DNA of 64,000 nt from Neiella marina (GTDB taxonomy: Bacteria; Pseudomonadota; Gammaproteobacteria; Enterobacterales; Neiellaceae). The stretch spans positions 62,001-126,000 of the forward strand of contig NZ_NGNS01000004.1 in the NCBI RefSeq assembly GCF_002165625.1. Direction: 5' to 3'. How positions within the stretch are numbered: position 1 is the first letter of the stretch; every line of letters starts with the position of its first letter. A program made the translations under genes and the position numbers. Positions 62,653 to 64,000 of this stretch are shown one piece after another. The notes beneath the pieces were generated by a model that saw only the letters and a list, made by a program, of their open reading frames with translations, was not told where the DNA came from and ran no database searches.

Positions 62653-63555
62653 TCAGCTGCGCGCCAAGTGCGCGACTAAAAAGTCGATCAATACTCGAAC
62701 TCGTCGTGCCTTTTGACTGTTTTGCGGAAAATACAGCGATAACCCAGGCACAGTCGGCCAGTAGTCTTCGAGTACCGGCACCAACTCATGACGAGACAGC
62801 CCGTTGGCAATCAAAGGCTCAATGATGCCACCAATTCCCACGCCCTTGCTCACCGCATCAATCAACAAGTCGGTATCATTAACGATTAGCGCAGTTGGCA
62901 TCTCGATCTCGTAACGAACGCCATCTCGTTCTAGTGTCAGCGGCGCCAGTTTGTTGGAGGAAATGAATCGGTACTTCACCTGCTTATGTGCTGAGAGCTG
63001 ATCCGGCGTTTGCGGCACCCCATGGCGCTCAGCATAGTCAGGAGAGGCGAACAAAGCCTCTTTCATCGTTGCAATGAGTGTGCGCGCAACCATCCCTTGT
63101 TCAACTTTGTGGCCAAAGCGAATACCAACATCGAGCCCCTCGGCGATCAGATTAACAGTGGCATCTGAAATGGAAATTTCGAGCTCAAGCTTTGGATACT
63201 GACGACAAAAATCAGCATAAATCGGTGCCAGCAACCACTGGTAGACAAATCTCGGTACGGTGATCCGTACTAGCCCCGTTGGCTCCTGATGGAGATCGTG
63301 AACACTTTCCATCGCCGAGTTGAGAGCCGATACCGCATTGCTGGTATTGCCATAGAGCAAGTGACCCGCTTCGGTCAATTCCATCTGTCGAGTCGTTCTA
63401 ATAAACAGCGGTAAACCAAGCTTTTGTTCCAGCGCTTTCAGCGCTTGGCTGACCGTTGGAGGGCTTATGGTTAACTTGCGGGCGGCACCTCGAATACTGC
63501 CTTCTTCAACAATGGTTTGAAAAATCATCAGCTGATTGTACGTTGCACCTCGCAC
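62653..63555 (-). CDS. LysR family regulator
   Basis: A 300-residue LysR protein with the DNA-binding region MIFQTIVEEGSIRGAARKLTISPPTVSQALKALEQKLGLPLFIRTTRQMELTEAG. The effector domain is normal (LVRITVPRFVYQWLLAPIYADF, DVGIRFGHKVEQGMVARTL, SKGVGIGGI). It begins at a GTG with GGAGG five bases upstream. It is divergent from a flavodoxin-fold oxidoreductase and the shared region holds an 8-bp perfect dyad, so it likely controls that gene. Confidence 0.92.
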   Translation of the reverse strand: MRGATYNQLMIFQTIVEEGSIRGAARKLTISPPTVSQALKALEQKLGLPLFIRTTRQMELTEAGHLLYGNTSNAVSALNSAMESVHDLHQEPTGLVRITVPRFVYQWLLAPIYADFCRQYPKLELEISISDATVNLIAEGLDVGIRFGHKVEQGMVARTLIATMKEALFASPDYAERHGVPQTPDQLSAHKQVKYRFISSNKLAPLTLERDGVRYEIEMPTALIVNDTDLLIDAVSKGVGIGGIIEPLIANGLSRHELVPVLEDYWPTVPGLSLYFPQNSQKARRVRVLIDFLVAHLARS

Positions 63556-63582
63556 TCAAGCCTCCGCATACAAAGCTTAACT

Positions 63583-63605
63583 ATTGTTAGCTTAATACTA
63601 ACAAT
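63583..63605. promoter_or_regulatory. LysR-type operator
   Basis: ATTGTTAG-N7-CTAACAAT, a perfect 8-bp dyad in the divergent region 28 bases upstream of the lysR start and about 80 bases upstream of the oxidoreductase start. This fits a LysR recognition site. Confidence 0.7.
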
Positions 63606-63685
63606 CAATTCGACTTTGTTGGACTAATCATTGCGTAAAAATCGGCCTAAAGTTACCCCATCAGTTTTTTGCTTCTGGAGATACC

Positions 63686-64000
63686 ATGAGTCAGGTCGTC
63701 GTTATTTCGGGTCATCCGCAACTAGAAAGTTCTTACACCAACAAAGTCATTTTGCAGCAACTCAGCAATGAGATAACAGATGTTGAGATCCGTCGCTTGG
63801 ACATGCTCTATCCGGATTACCAGATCGATGTCGCTGCCGAGCAACAAGCGCTGCAACAAGCTGATGTCATTGTGTTGCAGTTCCCGTTCTATTGGTATTC
63901 AGTGCCAGCGTTGTTGAAAAAGTGGATTGATGATGTATTCAGCTTCAATTTTGCTTACGGCCCAGAAGGCGACAAGCTCAAAGGCAAGGATTTTATCCTG
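63686..64000 (+). CDS. NAD(P)H-dependent oxidoreductase, flavodoxin fold (partial)
   Basis: The first 105 codons of a gene cut by the right edge. MSQVVVISGHPQLESSYTNKVILQQL and QADVIVLQFPFYWYSVPALLKKWIDDVFSFNFAYGPEGDKLKGKDF match the NQO1/MdaB/KefF-type FMN quinone reductases. It reduces quinones by two electrons and is a common target of divergent LysR genes. GGAG lies five to six bases before the ATG. Confidence 0.88.
   Translation, partial: MSQVVVISGHPQLESSYTNKVILQQLSNEITDVEIRRLDMLYPDYQIDVAAEQQALQQADVIVLQFPFYWYSVPALLKKWIDDVFSFNFAYGPEGDKLKGKDFIL

Noticed and set aside
1-64000. CRISPR arrays, tRNA, rRNA, insertion sequences and prophage
   Set aside because: No direct-repeat array, no cloverleaf, no transposase or integrase, and no phage structural gene was found.

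Overview
The window reads as a chromosomal segment of a marine, polysaccharide-degrading gammaproteobacterium of the Alteromonadales type. The markers are a Na+-translocating NADH:quinone reductase (nqrA at the left edge), a Na+-type flagellar stator (pomA/pomB), the glyA-nrdR-ribD-ribE-ribBX-ribH-nusB-thiL-pgpA order, a TRAP transporter of the TakP type, and an agarase-type GH50 gene operon. No rRNA, tRNA, CRISPR array, insertion sequence or prophage was seen. I do not assign a species.

Left part (1-13.8 kb): nqrA (partial), a three-gene TRAP transporter operon (dctQ-dctM-dctP order), bolA, an AlkB-type demethylase, an OmpR/EnvZ-like two-component pair, rlmG, a periplasmic cyclophilin, ampG, a DEDD exonuclease, a VanZ-like protein, panE, a YajL/DJ-1 protein and a tiny DUF3012 lipoprotein. 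Middle housekeeping part (13.8-32 kb): thiI, pomAB, the isoprenoid set xseB-ispA-dxs, a small two-gene ABC exporter of unknown cargo, the riboflavin/thiamine/NusB operon with glyA and nrdR, ettA and a PilZ protein. An unusual multi-hairpin element closed by complementary ends lies between ribBX and ribH.

Accessory part (32-64 kb): a CPBP intramembrane protease; a 719-residue divergent tubulin/FtsZ-like GTPase that stands alone and is the most interesting gene here; a divergent ArsR/permease pair with two near-identical operators; a collagen-stalked choice-of-anchor I lipoprotein behind an 11-bp-periodic Pho-box array; a nitroreductase; a GH50 - PhoD-like phosphatase - GH3 operon for red-algal galactan use; a set matching Escherichia coli yhaJ/yqjF/yhaK/yqjG (LysR, DoxX, pirin, glutathionyl-hydroquinone reductase); an orphan periplasmic protein that fuses two different binding-protein folds; a two-gene unit of a membrane protein plus a GNAT-fold protein with the N-terminal signature of LuxI-type synthases; an Hsp20 gene with a sigma-32-like promoter and a ROSE-like RNA thermometer; a GH42-like lipoprotein glycosidase; an endonuclease/exonuclease/phosphatase protein; a DUF998 membrane protein; an exported AGE-family epimerase-like lipoprotein; and a LysR gene divergent from a flavodoxin-fold quinone reductase cut by the right edge.

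Functionally, the accessory half looks like a marine polysaccharide scavenger: exported glycosidases, phosphate-regulated surface proteins and periplasmic sensors, next to a conserved core of vitamin, isoprenoid and motility genes. All functional names rest on motif and family recognition by eye. No database search was run.
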